From Gammaproteobacteria bacterium (GTDB taxonomy: Bacteria > Pseudomonadota > Gammaproteobacteria > Granulosicoccales > Granulosicoccaceae), in contig PDPU01000043.1 of NCBI GenBank assembly GCA_002746645.1, positions 1-53,277 on the forward strand: 53,277 bases of DNA, read 5' to 3'. A program made the position numbers and the translations under genes. A model generated the notes under the pieces. It saw nothing but the letters and a program-made list of their open reading frames with translations. It searched no databases and was not told where the DNA came from. Position 1 is the stretch's first letter. Every line of letters begins with the position of its first letter. Positions 25,609 through 35,420 of the stretch are shown here, in pieces.

Positions 25609-26970
25609 TCAGAAGTAACGGAGCCAGATGTACACGTTCGAGATCATGAGCGTCAGGATCATGATCGGGAAGGCGAGACGCATGAAGGACAGGAAACCGA
25701 TGGGCTGCTTGGCCTTTTCGGCGAAGGCCGCGACGGTGAGATTGGCGCTCGCGCCGATGAGGCTGCCGTTGCCGCCGAGGCAGGCACCGAGAGCGAGTGA
25801 CCACCACAAGACTTCGATGTTGTCGGCACCGAAGGTTTCGGCGGTCGATTCGATCAGCGGAATCATCGTCGCGACGAAGGGAATGTTGTCGAGAATGGCC
25901 GAGAGCAGGCCCGAGGTCCAGAAGATCAGGTAGGAGGTCATCATGAGGTCGCCCTCGGTGACGTCGAGAACGTAATGCGCGGCGATCTCGAGCAAGCCCG
26001 TGTGCTCGACACCCGCGACGATCACGAACAGTCCGCCGAAGAAGAAGATCGTCACCCACTCCACTTCGCCGAAGATGTGATGAACCGATTCGGTCTGCTT
26101 TTCGGGGTGCTGTCCGGCATAGGCGAGCAGCATCAGAAGCGCTGCACCGCCCAGTGCCGTGGTGCCGGGGGCGATGCCCTGGCCGTGACCGAACACGAAG
26201 CCCAGGATCACGAGCGAGAGCACGAAGAGTGACTTCACGAGCAGCGGTACGTCGGTGATCGAATCGGCTTCGTTGAAGCGCATGATGCGTTCGCGCGAGC
26301 TTTCGGGAATGGCGTTGAGCTGCTTGCGGTAGATGAAGTAGAGAATCGTCGTCAGTACCACGAGGCAGAAAACCGAGATGGGCGCGAGGTTGACGAGGAA
26401 GTCGTTGAAGGAGAGCCCGGCAGCGGAGCCGATGATGATGTTCGGCGGGTCGCCGATCAGTGTGGCCGTTCCGCCGACGTTGGAGGCGAGTATCTCGGCC
26501 ATGAAATAGGGGTAGACGGGTGTTTCGAGCGCGTCGGTGATCAGCAGGGTGATCGGCGCGATCAGCAGCACCGTGGTGACGTTGTCGAGCATGGCCGAGA
26601 ACACGGCGGTCACGAGGGTCAGCATGATGAGTATGCCGGTCGGGTGTGCGTTGACCCATTTTGCAGCCTTGATGGCGACGTACTGGAACAGTCCCGATTT
26701 CGAGGTGATGCCGACGATCACCATCATGCCGATCAGCAGGGCGAGGGTATTGGCGTCGATGCCATCCACCGCCTGTTGCTGGTTGATGATGCCGAAAATC
26801 ACCATCAGCGACGCACCCAGCATGGCAAGGATGGCGCGGTTGAGCTTCTCGGTAATCAGCACCGCATAGACGAGCACGAGGATGACGCTCGCGACCCAGA
26901 TGGGCTCGACCCCGATGAGATCGGGCAGGGAAAAGGCGGTGTCGTGGCTGTTTTCGATCTGGACGTTCAT
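25609..26970 (-). CDS. ArsB/NhaD-type ion transporter (SLC13/citrate transporter-like family)
   Basis: 453 residues with about 11-12 membrane helices. The two halves each carry the family's re-entrant motif: FSAMLDNVTTVLLIAPIT with NVGGTATLIGDPPNIIIG in the first, and LSAILDNIPFVATMIPLI with ACLGGNGSLIGASANL in the second. These match the ion transporter superfamily that includes NhaD Na+/H+ antiporters, ArsB and the P protein. Sodium/proton exchange is a reasonable guess, but the ion is not fixed. It lies downstream of a CBS-domain gene on the same strand, a common regulatory partner. Confidence 0.87.
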   Translation of the reverse strand: MNVQIENSHDTAFSLPDLIGVEPIWVASVILVLVYAVLITEKLNRAILAMLGASLMVIFGIINQQQAVDGIDANTLALLIGMMVIVGITSKSGLFQYVAIKAAKWVNAHPTGILIMLTLVTAVFSAMLDNVTTVLLIAPITLLITDALETPVYPYFMAEILASNVGGTATLIGDPPNIIIGSAAGLSFNDFLVNLAPISVFCLVVLTTILYFIYRKQLNAIPESSRERIMRFNEADSITDVPLLVKSLFVLSLVILGFVFGHGQGIAPGTTALGGAALLMLLAYAGQHPEKQTESVHHIFGEVEWVTIFFFGGLFVIVAGVEHTGLLEIAAHYVLDVTEGDLMMTSYLIFWTSGLLSAILDNIPFVATMIPLIESTAETFGADNIEVLWWSLALGACLGGNGSLIGASANLTVAAFAEKAKQPIGFLSFMRLAFPIMILTLMISNVYIWLRYF

Positions 26971-27152
26971 GAGTGGTCGGAGGAAGAGAGTCGAGTCTTG
27001 CGCGCAAGGGCTGTGCCGACTTGTTGCCCGATCGGCGCGTCAGAAGCACGGATGAGGCAAGCAGCAGATGAAATGTGGGCCGTCGACGTTACGGGCAATG
27101 CTGTTGTCGGTACGAAGTATCTCGTGTGAGGTCGGAGTCCACTGTGGTCGGG

Positions 27153-27668
27153 TCAGCCGAGCACGTTGGCGAGCAGCGAGTTCGGACTGACGCTGCCGAC
27201 GAACTGCTGGTTGTCGGGATCCACGAGCATCAGGTGCCGTTTGAATTTGTAGATCATGAAGATGCCTTCCATGACCGGTGTGTCGGGCGCAGCCACGGGA
27301 ATGTTGTCGGGGTTCGAGAGGTGATCGCTCACCTTTTCGTTCTTCAGGTGGTCGAGCTGGGCATGGAAGTCAGCGCGGGTCAGGCGCATGAACTGGAGGT
27401 GAGAAAGATGCAGGCGGCTGTTGTCGCGCACCATGTCGATGGTCACGGCGCGCGGCAGAATGAGCTTCAGCAGGGTAGGTGCGCTGAATACGCCAACGTA
27501 GCTGCCATCGTCATTGATCACGGGCAGGAATCGCGAACGCTTCTCTCGGATGATGCTGAACGCGGTGGCGATGTTTTCGTCGCGGTGGATGCGTAGCTGA
27601 TGCTCGGGATCCACCATGACGTCTGCGCAGGTCAGGGGCCGATCCAGGTTCAAGTCGTTGTCTGACAA
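27153..27668 (-). CDS. CBS domain-pair protein
   Basis: About 171 residues from a TTG at 27668 (191 codons from TTG 27725). Two CBS motifs are visible: CADVMVDPEHQLRIHRDENIATAFSIIREKRSRFLPVINDDGSYVGVFS, and VSDHLSNPDNIPVAAPDTPVMEGIFMIYKFKRHLMLVDPDNQQFVGSVS. CBS pairs bind adenosine ligands and regulate transporters or enzymes. The gene sits 182 bases upstream of the transporter on the same strand. I prefer the TTG at 27668 because a promoter-like TTGCAT-N16-TAGAAT overlaps the more upstream TTG. No ATG lies before residue 37 of the long form. Confidence 0.78.
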   Translation of the reverse strand: MSDNDLNLDRPLTCADVMVDPEHQLRIHRDENIATAFSIIREKRSRFLPVINDDGSYVGVFSAPTLLKLILPRAVTIDMVRDNSRLHLSHLQFMRLTRADFHAQLDHLKNEKVSDHLSNPDNIPVAAPDTPVMEGIFMIYKFKRHLMLVDPDNQQFVGSVSPNSLLANVLG

Positions 27669-27697
27669 GGTCGTTCTCGGTGGGAGGCGAAACTCTG

Positions 27698-27725
27698 ATT
27701 CTATTACACGCTTCGAGGAATGCAA
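27698..27725 (-). promoter_or_regulatory. Putative sigma-70 promoter for the CBS gene
   Basis: On the minus strand, TTGCAT (27725-27720) is separated by 16 bases from TAGAAT (27703-27698), which matches the -10 consensus at five of six positions. It would give a leader of about 25-30 bases before the TTG at 27668. Confidence 0.45.
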
Positions 27726-27888
27726 TTGCCGGCCAATCGTGACACTGCTGCTTTCCCGTCACGTTGGCTCACCGCTGACGAGTCGTCGATGGGGTTGACA
27801 CCACCGTGACGTCACATCACGTCGTCACCGGTTCTGCCATGTGCGTCATGGAATCGAGAGTCCCGGATCGTCTCGCCTCTGCTGTTGC

Positions 27889-27917
27889 TTGACCACCTGG
27901 GGTGGCGTTGATAATCT
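27889..27917 (+). promoter_or_regulatory. Putative sigma-70 promoter for the TolQ/ExbB-type gene
   Basis: TTGACC (27889-27894), a 17-base spacer and TAATCT (27912-27917) form a good sigma-70-type promoter ending 27 bases before the ATG at 27945. Confidence 0.6.
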
Positions 27918-27944
27918 GCGTCATTCACCTCTGGCCTCGACGTC

Positions 27945-28739
27945 ATGTTCGACACTCTTCCCGCCTGGTTTCCACCCTTGCTCGCGGAACTGCTGAGCAA
28001 CGGCGGTGTTGTCGTGGCGCTGCTGCTCGTCATGGCCGTGCTGGTCATCGTGATCTTTCTGCTGAAACTGTGGCAACTGCGCAGGAGTGGGGTTCTGGGT
28101 GGACGCGCGTTGCGTCGCGTGAACATGCTGCTCGATGGTGAAAGCACCTATTCGATACCACCGGAGGTTGCCGCGATGCCGGCGATGGACCTTGCCGGCA
28201 ATCTGCTCGAACTCCTGCGTGCCAACCGGCTCTCGAGCGATGCACTGACCAGCGAAGCCTCGCGACAGTTGCAGCACTACCAGCGGCAGCTCATGCAGTA
28301 CCTTCCCACCATGGAACTCATCGCCACGCTGGCACCCTCGCTCGGATTGCTTGGTACCGTGCTCGGCATGATCGAGGCTTTTCAGGCGATGGAAGCTGCC
28401 GGTCGGGACGTCGAGCCGGCGGTGCTCTCGGGTGGCATCTGGCAAGCGCTTCTGACCACTGCGGCGGGCCTTGCCGTGGCCATTCCCACCATCATCCTCG
28501 CCAACTGGTTGGGGCGTTGCGTCGACAGTCACCTCGCTGAACTGGATGATCGGCTGACGCGCCTGCTGAATTTCGTCGTTCCTGACGATGCAGCGGCAGG
28601 TGCCGGTGCCGAGGCCGTCGCCGCAGGCCCCATGGCCCTGCTTGCGCCGCTTGAAGAAGAAACCCTGCCCGAGGAGGATGCCTTCGACGACACCATCGAG
28701 TTCATTCCGCTGTCGCAGCAGGAACAGCAGCCCGACTGA
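27945..28739 (+). CDS. MotA/TolQ/ExbB proton channel family protein
   Basis: 264 residues. A first membrane helix lies at about residues 20-42 (VVVALLLVMAVLVIVIFLL). The conserved channel core is LIATLAPSLGLLGTVLGMIEAFQAM followed by a third helix (LLTTAAGLAVAIPTIILANWL), the family signature. The C-terminal tail is unusually acidic (LLAPLEEETLPEEDAFDDTIEF). Such proteins normally pair with an ExbD/TolR partner to couple the proton gradient to envelope work. No such gene follows, and the next gene runs the other way. Confidence 0.87.
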   Translation: MFDTLPAWFPPLLAELLSNGGVVVALLLVMAVLVIVIFLLKLWQLRRSGVLGGRALRRVNMLLDGESTYSIPPEVAAMPAMDLAGNLLELLRANRLSSDALTSEASRQLQHYQRQLMQYLPTMELIATLAPSLGLLGTVLGMIEAFQAMEAAGRDVEPAVLSGGIWQALLTTAAGLAVAIPTIILANWLGRCVDSHLAELDDRLTRLLNFVVPDDAAAGAGAEAVAAGPMALLAPLEEETLPEEDAFDDTIEFIPLSQQEQQPD

Positions 28740-28821
28740 GCCTTCTGTTTCTTCCGAGTCTTCTTTTTCTGTTCTGCAGCAATCGACGCGTCATGCTCGC
28801 CTGAGTGCTTGCGTGAGGAGG

Positions 28822-29487
28822 TCATGTCAGTGGGCTCACACCGATGACCAGAGGATGTGCCCACAGCAGCAGCAGAAAGAGCGCTACGCCAAGCGCCAGG
28901 CGTCGGATGTCGAGTGCAGCGCGTATCGCGCCGAGCGGTTGCGAGCGTGTTTCCACCCAGAGTGTTTCCCAGCTGTCTCCGAGTTCCCGTTTCCTGCGCC
29001 GATCGACGAGACGCCCACCGAGAGCGGAAAAGGCGGCGAAGGTGCCGAAGAGAATGACGTGCGCAAGGTCACCGTTGACGATCAGATGCGCCAGCGACCA
29101 GAGCGCTAGTGCAAGCAACAGCGGGTGGCGAGTCAGGCGCACGATTCCGGGGCGTTGAGGGGTGTAGAGCGCGTTGCGCGCACCACCGAACGAGAAAGGG
29201 TTCGGTGTGCCGATGGACACGGCAAGGATCAGACAGGCAAGGGCCATGATCGACAGTGTGGCGTGGCCTTGCCAGGGTGACCAGGCCCACAGCAGGACGA
29301 AAGGTGCACGGCCGGCAGCGACAATCAGCCAGGCGAGTATGGCCAGGGACAGAACGGAATAGACCACCTGAAAGCCTCGCTCTCCCAGCAGTCGGGTCAG
29401 CCGGGAGCGAACGGGTGGGCGCAGGGGCAGCGAGTGGGTCGCAAAGAAGGTAATGAATGCGAAGATGAATTCGAACCAGTCCATCAT
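28822..29487 (-). CDS. NnrU family membrane protein
   Basis: 221 residues with several hydrophobic helices. The N-terminus has the family's FATHSLPLRPPVRSRL, followed by GERGFQVVYSVLSLA, NPFSFGG and RPGIVRLTRHPLLLALALWSLAHLIVNGD. NnrU was first described in a denitrification context, but most homologues are of unknown function and are distantly related to isoprenylcysteine methyltransferase-like proteins. It is transcribed divergently from the DUF454 gene. Confidence 0.88.
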   Translation of the reverse strand: MMDWFEFIFAFITFFATHSLPLRPPVRSRLTRLLGERGFQVVYSVLSLAILAWLIVAAGRAPFVLLWAWSPWQGHATLSIMALACLILAVSIGTPNPFSFGGARNALYTPQRPGIVRLTRHPLLLALALWSLAHLIVNGDLAHVILFGTFAAFSALGGRLVDRRRKRELGDSWETLWVETRSQPLGAIRAALDIRRLALGVALFLLLLWAHPLVIGVSPLT

Positions 29488-29542
29488 AATGGCTCATGCA
29501 GGGCGGGCGATTTGAGCGTTCGTCTGCGATCATATCGCGTAC

Positions 29543-29950
29543 ATGAATGAACCTCGACGCAAGGTGACTCGAATCCGGCGATTCCTCGGCTCGGTCGGCA
29601 AGCCGTTCTGGTTTGCACTCGGCGCCATCGCGCTTGCCCTCGGGGCAATCGGTGCGGTGCTGCCGGTTCTGCCGACCACGCCCTTCGTCATCCTTGCGGC
29701 ATTCGCCTTTGCCAGAGGGTCGCCCCGCGTTGCGCGCTATCTGGAGCAGCATCGGGTGTTCGGGGCGATGATCCGTGACTGGCGCAACCACGGTGCCATT
29801 GCGGTTCGATACAAGGCCATCGCCATGGTAATGATGGCGGCTGCCCTGTTGCTCAGTATCGTGATGGGGCTTTCAGGCCGTGTCATTGTCGTGCAGGCGG
29901 TGGTCATCAGTGTTGCTGCGGCCTTCATCCTCACGCGGCCTTCTGTCTGA
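29543..29950 (+). CDS. DUF454 (YbaN family) inner membrane protein
   Basis: 135 residues. The family signature GAIGAVLPVLPTTPFVILAAFAFARGSPR lies at about residues 34-62, with a basic segment then a C-terminal pair of hydrophobic helices. The E. coli homologue YbaN is an inner-membrane protein without a known role. The gene starts 55 bases from the divergent nnrU start and is followed at once by the DUF222 remnant. Confidence 0.88.
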   Translation: MNEPRRKVTRIRRFLGSVGKPFWFALGAIALALGAIGAVLPVLPTTPFVILAAFAFARGSPRVARYLEQHRVFGAMIRDWRNHGAIAVRYKAIAMVMMAAALLLSIVMGLSGRVIVVQAVVISVAAAFILTRPSV

Positions 29951-29959
29951 AGGGATTGC

Positions 29960-30566
29960 GACGACATCGACCAGGCCGACAGCGAGAGCCAGCGTGCCTT
30001 GCCCGGCACCAGCCTGGCAAGCGCCGTTGCCGTGTCGGGTGCCGCGCTGCCGGACGAACCCGTGTACGGCCCTGGCGGCGAACGCCTGACCGGCGACGAC
30101 GACATGCAGCGCGTGGTCAACGATCAGGCGGGGTATCCACCCGCGCACAGCGCCTCGCTGATGCACTGATGGTGATGGCCGATGCCTGGACGGAGTCACT
30201 CGGGGCGCAGCGCATTGGGGATCGCTATCAGGTCATGCTCGACGTCGATGCCGAACTCCTGCCGGAGTCGGAGTTGGAACCGGAGTTGGAGCGGCAGACG
30301 CTGGATCGCCCCGACGAAAACGGTTCCGGCGAAAACGGTTCACGTGAACCGTCAAAGGCCGGTTTCCGTGATTCGCGTCACGCTTCCGAGCCGAAAAACG
30401 GTTCACGTGAACCGCAAAGTGCCTGTTTCTGTGAACACGGTCACACTGCAGACGTCAGTCACGAAACCTAGCTCTCGCCCGGCGGGTGCTGTTCGCGGCC
30501 AATGCGGATGACGAGCGTCGACGGTTCAGGGTGACGGGGCCGGATGGGTGGCCGCTGCCGGTGTGA
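29960..30566 (+). pseudogene. Decayed DUF222/HNH endonuclease gene
   Basis: Pieces in different frames read like one DUF222/HNH protein of the type found in proteobacteria. DDIDQADSESQRALPGTSLA lies in one frame from 29960. After a shift near 30135, RLADALMVMADAWTESLGAQRIGDRYQVMLDVDAELLP follows in another. That frame runs through a low-complexity linker to VSHET and a stop at 30471. DDERRRFRVTGPDGWPLPV then ends at 30566. The HNH catalytic segment expected between the last two pieces is missing. There is no intact start. The assignment rests on remembered family motifs. Confidence 0.6.
30336..30414 (+). repeat. Two copies of a perfect 16-bp palindrome
   Basis: CGGTTCACGTGAACCG occurs at 30336-30351 and 30399-30414, 63 bases apart, each self-complementary. 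A partial version (CGGTTCCGG) lies at 30321-30329. They fall in the linker of the DUF222 remnant, where they encode repeated NGSREP. They lie 200-280 bases before the rpsL promoter and may be simple coding repeats or a binding site. Confidence 0.6.
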
Positions 30567-30613
30567 GGGGCCGGTTGAGTAGAGGAGGTCGCCCTCACGT
30601 ATGTTGAAGTTGG

Positions 30614-30642
30614 TTGACAAGCCTGATCGGAACCCTCATACT
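30614..30642 (+). promoter_or_regulatory. Promoter of the rpsL-rpsG-fusA operon
   Basis: TTGACA (30614-30619, consensus), a 17-base spacer and CATACT (30637-30642) give a good sigma-70 promoter about 130 bases before rpsL. The operon therefore does not depend on transcription from rpoC, which lies 18 kb upstream here. Confidence 0.7.
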
Positions 30643-30778
30643 CCGACGGCTTGATGGTGGCAGCGCGTGCGTGTGTGCCGCTCTACTCCGGGTTCGTTTC
30701 GGAGTTCCCAGGTTCTTCCCGGATCTATCCAAAGGCTTTTCCCGCCCGATCAGTCGGGTGGTCAAGACTCTATACCCT

Positions 30779-31153
<375 letters not shown>

Positions 31154-31162
31154 GGTTGGTAG

Positions 31163-31639
<477 letters not shown>

Positions 31640-31678
31640 GGCGATGCGAGCGGGCGCGATGCCCGTCACCCGATTCTG

Positions 31679-31707
31679 CAACGCCCGGCCCTTGTGGTCG
31701 GGCGTTG
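31679..31707 (+). promoter_or_regulatory. Strong hairpin in the rpsG-fusA gap
   Basis: CAACGCCCG (31679-31687) and CGGGCGTTG (31699-31707) pair perfectly. Three further pairs, including one G-T, close the loop to CTTGT. No T tract follows, so it is more likely a processing or stability element than a full terminator. It lies in a 238-base gap between rpsG and fusA that contains no gene. Confidence 0.5.
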
Positions 31708-31877
31708 TCGTATGGTGACGGCGAACGACGAAACCGCCTGCCCTCGAGATCGTCCCCGGGCTCGTTGCCTGCGTGCGACATCAAGCGATTCGTGGCTCAT
31801 GTGGTGCACGTGTATTGACATCGTGAGATGGCCTCGTCATGCTTCGTAGGTTTACTCTTGCCCAAGGACTACCCACA

Positions 31878-33965
31878 GTGGCACGCACCACGCCCATCTC
31901 GCTCTATCGCAACGTCGGCATCATGGCTCATATCGATGCCGGCAAGACCACGACGACCGAGCGCATCCTCTACTACACCGGCGTCTCGCACAAGATCGGC
32001 GAAGTACACCACGGCTCGGCCGCGATGGACTGGATGGCGCAGGAACAGGAACGCGGCATCACCATTACCTCCGCCGCCACCACCTGTTTCTGGAAGGGCA
32101 TGGCGGGCGACAGGAAGCAGCATCGCATCAACATCATCGACACTCCCGGGCACGTTGACTTCACCATCGAGGTGGAGCGCTCGCTCAGGGTGCTCGACGG
32201 CGCCGTGGCGGTGTTCGACTCCGTCGGTGGCGTGGAGCCACAGTCCGAAACCGTCTGGCGTCAGGCCAACAAGTATCATGTGCCGCGCATCGCCTTCGTC
32301 AACAAGATGGATCGGGTCGGGGCCGATTTCTTCCGCTGTGTCGAACAGATGACGTCGAAGCTCGGCGCCCGTCCGGTGCCGGTGCAGTTGCCGATCGGGG
32401 GCGAGGAAGACTTCGCGGGTGTGGTGGACCTCTTGAAGATGCGCGCCATCCGCTGGAAGGATGACGACCAGGGCATGAGCTGGACCAGCGAAGACATTCC
32501 CGCCGAACTCGCCGACGAAGCAGCACTGTACCGGGAAGCGCTCATGGAGGCCGCGGCCGAGGGCGACGATGCGCTCATGGACAAGTACCTCGAGTCGGAA
32601 GAACTCGACGAAGCCGAGATCGTTGCCGGGCTCCGGAAACTCACACTCGCCAACAAGGGCGTGCCGGTGCTGTGTGGCTCGGCCTTCAAGAACAAGGGCG
32701 TTCAGCCGCTCCTCGACGCCATCATCGACTATCTGCCCGCACCGGATGACGTCATGGCCGTACACGGCGTTCTTCCCGATGGCGAAGAGGCCACGCGTCC
32801 GGCCAGTGATGACGAACCCTTCGCGGCACTCGTGTTCAAGATTGCCAATGACACGCACGTTGGTTCGCTCGCCTTCCTGCGAGTCTACTCGGGCGTGATC
32901 CAGAGCGGTGACATGGTCTACAATCCGATCAAGGGCAAGCGCGAGCGCATCGGGCGGCTGCTGCAGATGCACGCCAACAACCGCGAGGAAATCAAGGAAG
33001 TGCGCGCCGGCGACATCGCCGCGGCCGTGGGTCTCAAGGAAGTGACAACGGGGGACACCCTTTGCGATCAGAAGCACGAGATCCTGCTCGAGCGCATGGA
33101 ATTCCCCGAGCCCGTGATCTCGGTGGCAGTGGAACCGCGAACGCTGGCCGATCAGGACAAGATGGCCACCGCGCTCGGTCGCCTGGCGCGCGAAGACCCT
33201 TCCTTCCGCGTCAGCACCGACGAAGAGTCGGGCCAGACCATCATCAGCGGCATGGGTGAATTGCATCTCGACATCATCGTCGATCGCCTCAAGCGTGAAT
33301 TCAACGTCGAGGCGAATGTCGGCAAACCTCAGGTTTCCTATCGCGAAACCATCACCGTCGCCAACGAGGCCGAAGGGAAGTTCGTGCGCCAGACCGGCGG
33401 TTCAGGTCAGTACGGGCACGTCTGGCTTAGGCTCGAACCTCAGGAGCGCGGTACGGGCAACGTGTTCGAGAGCGAGATCGCCGGCGGCTCGGTGCCGAAG
33501 GAGTTCATCCCGGCGGTGGAGAGGGGCGTGGTCGAGGCGATGGCCAACGGTACGCTTGGCGGCTTCCCGATGGTGGATGTCAAGGTCACGCTCTATGACG
33601 GCTCCTATCACGAAGTGGACTCGAACGAAATGGCCTTTCGCATCGCGGGCTCGATGGGTCTCAGGAACGGCGCCAGCAACGGCCAGCCCGTGTTGCTCGA
33701 GCCGGTCATGAAGGTGGAAGTGGTGACGCCCGAGGAATACATGGGTGACGTCATGGGCGATCTCAACCGTCGTCGCGGCACCTTGCAGGGCATGGAAGAC
33801 CAGCCTGGTGGCGTCAAGGTGGTGCGTGCCGACGTACCGCTGGCCGAGATGTTCGGCTATTCCACCGATCTCCGTTCTGCCACACAGGGGCGAGCGGTGT
33901 ACTCGATGGAGTTCTCGAGCTACGAAACGCCGCCACAGAACGTCGTCAATCAGGTGCTGGGATAG
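31878..33965 (+). CDS. fusA: Elongation factor G
   Basis: 695 residues, the translocase GTPase of translation, also used in ribosome recycling. GTPase motifs: G1 [14 protein letters not shown]2 RGITIT, G3 DTPGHVD, G4 NKMD. Domain IV contains [11 protein letters not shown] and the C-terminal domain ends [14 protein letters not shown]. The start is GTG at 31878, giving the standard [18 protein letters not shown] terminus, with AAGGA (31864-31868) before it. An ATG at 31839 would add 13 unrelated residues. Normally tuf follows; here a 19-kb segment intervenes. Confidence 0.97.
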   Translation: MARTTPISLYRNVGIMAHIDAGKTTTTERILYYTGVSHKIGEVHHGSAAMDWMAQEQERGITITSAATTCFWKGMAGDRKQHRINIIDTPGHVDFTIEVERSLRVLDGAVAVFDSVGGVEPQSETVWRQANKYHVPRIAFVNKMDRVGADFFRCVEQMTSKLGARPVPVQLPIGGEEDFAGVVDLLKMRAIRWKDDDQGMSWTSEDIPAELADEAALYREALMEAAAEGDDALMDKYLESEELDEAEIVAGLRKLTLANKGVPVLCGSAFKNKGVQPLLDAIIDYLPAPDDVMAVHGVLPDGEEATRPASDDEPFAALVFKIANDTHVGSLAFLRVYSGVIQSGDMVYNPIKGKRERIGRLLQMHANNREEIKEVRAGDIAAAVGLKEVTTGDTLCDQKHEILLERMEFPEPVISVAVEPRTLADQDKMATALGRLAREDPSFRVSTDEESGQTIISGMGELHLDIIVDRLKREFNVEANVGKPQVSYRETITVANEAEGKFVRQTGGSGQYGHVWLRLEPQERGTGNVFESEIAGGSVPKEFIPAVERGVVEAMANGTLGGFPMVDVKVTLYDGSYHEVDSNEMAFRIAGSMGLRNGASNGQPVLLEPVMKVEVVTPEEYMGDVMGDLNRRRGTLQGMEDQPGGVKVVRADVPLAEMFGYSTDLRSATQGRAVYSMEFSSYETPPQNVVNQVLG

Positions 33966-34055
33966 CTCCCGACACCGACGACTGACGGGCGGGTTCGGGT
34001 GCGTTTGAAAAGGCCACATCCGTACGAATGTCGAAAAACACGTCCGCAGCATGAC

Positions 34056-34084
34056 TTGACAAACGTACCTTTCTGTGCGTTCAT
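34056..34084 (+). promoter_or_regulatory. Possible promoter of the CAP-domain gene
   Basis: A consensus TTGACA at 34056-34061 is followed after 17 bases by GTTCAT (34079-34084), a poor -10. It lies 36 bases before the ATG at 34120 and would separate this gene from fusA transcription. Confidence 0.35.
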
Positions 34085-34119
34085 CACGCGCTGGCTCGGA
34101 CACCATAGGAACCTCTTGC

Positions 34120-35364
34120 ATGTCTCATCGGCTCGGCTCGTACCAGTTTCTGTCACTTCCGGTAGTACTGTTTTCCCTGTCAATGCTGCTTGCCGGCCCT
34201 GCCGCCAGCAAGGAGACACAATCGTTCAGCTCCAATACCTGGCATCAGGTCGTGGTGCCGCGCGATACGGTGAACATCACCTTTGGCGATCTGTTCCACG
34301 GACTGCCTGAATCCGAGTACGGCGGTGTTACACCACAGGCGATGTGGGTCGTGTTCGAACTGGACCAGGGCAACTACCGTGTGCCGGCATACGATGAAGT
34401 CGTGCCGAACGGGGAATCGTTCTGGTTCGTGCACAACTACGGTGAAGACTATGTGCTTGACTTGCAGAACCCTTCGCTCATGGCGCGTACCGAGGGTGAG
34501 GGCCTGGTCGATCATCAGGGTGTGCCGGGGCTGCAAGGATGCAACACGAGCCGATGTTTCGAGGTGCCTCTGGATGTCAGCGAGGGTATCGGTCAATTCT
34601 CGATGCGCGGTACACCCCATTCCCGTTCAATAACGCTGGGTGATCTGCGCATCGTCGTCGATGACACACCCTGTGAGGGGGGGTGCACGCTGGCCGAAGC
34701 CGCGAACAATGGATTCGCGGCCGGCACGCTGTTTGTCTACAACGGGGGCTACCAGTCACTGACGGATCCGGATTTGCAGATCGACCCGTTTCAGGGTTAC
34801 ACGCTGGCCATCGATCCTGCCGCCTTCAACGGCAATCCACGCCTGCAGATTCCGATCCACACCGCGTCGCCGTCGGCTCCCTGCGGTGCTGACACCGGCC
34901 CGATGCGTGAAAGCTTCGTGCAGCTGATCAACGAAGTGCGCTCCAGCGGTCGCTACTGTGGGCCGGAGTTTTTTCAGGCGACAACACCGGTTGTCTGGAA
35001 TGAGCAACTGTTCAATGCAGCTCTCGGGCACTCGAACGACATGGCAACCAACAATTTTTTCAGTCACACCGGTTCCGATGGTCTCTCGCTGGCCGATCGG
35101 GCGACCAATGCCGGCTACCCCTTTCGGATAGTGGGCGAGAACATTGCGGCCGGTCAGTACACGACAGCGGAAGCCGTGGATAGCTGGGTGAACAGTTCTG
35201 GCCATTGCCGGAACCTCATGAACCCTGCATTCACGGAAGTGGCACTCGCCTGCGTCGAGAATCCGGGCAGTGACTATCAGCGTTACTGGACCAACGTACT
35301 GGGTGACCGGTTCCGAGGCGAATCCCGAGTCGGGAACGTTCCGATCACGAGGGCGATGCCGTGA
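34120..35364 (+). CDS. Secreted CAP/SCP-domain protein
   Basis: 414 residues with a clear signal peptide (hydrophobic FLSLPVVLFSLSMLLAG ending AAS), so it should be exported. Residues about 30-280 are of unrecognised type with several cysteine pairs. The C-terminal third is a CAP domain: FVQLINEVRSSGRYCG, VVWNEQLFNAALGHSNDMATNNFFSHTGSDG, GENIAAGQYTTAEAVDSWVNSSGHCRNLMNPAFTEVALAC. The His and Glu residues that line the CAP cavity (HSND, FFSH, GEN, SGHC) are present. The role is unknown. The ATG at 34120 follows AGGA at 34107-34110. Confidence 0.88.
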   Translation: MSHRLGSYQFLSLPVVLFSLSMLLAGPAASKETQSFSSNTWHQVVVPRDTVNITFGDLFHGLPESEYGGVTPQAMWVVFELDQGNYRVPAYDEVVPNGESFWFVHNYGEDYVLDLQNPSLMARTEGEGLVDHQGVPGLQGCNTSRCFEVPLDVSEGIGQFSMRGTPHSRSITLGDLRIVVDDTPCEGGCTLAEAANNGFAAGTLFVYNGGYQSLTDPDLQIDPFQGYTLAIDPAAFNGNPRLQIPIHTASPSAPCGADTGPMRESFVQLINEVRSSGRYCGPEFFQATTPVVWNEQLFNAALGHSNDMATNNFFSHTGSDGLSLADRATNAGYPFRIVGENIAAGQYTTAEAVDSWVNSSGHCRNLMNPAFTEVALACVENPGSDYQRYWTNVLGDRFRGESRVGNVPITRAMP

Positions 35365-35420
35365 TTGACGTCGGTGCACCATGCGCCCGCCGGCAACCGC
35401 ATTCGCCTGATGATCACCTT

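Noticed and set aside
25601..27049. A 482-codon minus-strand frame overlapping the ion transporter gene in another frame
   Set aside because: It is rich in Arg and His with no membrane segments. The alternative frame encodes a clear 12-helix transporter with paired family motifs.
28529..28864. A lysine-rich minus-strand frame across the end of the TolQ/ExbB-type gene
   Set aside because: It overlaps the coding end of a real gene. The lysine run comes from a T-rich stretch after that gene, and no start signal is present.
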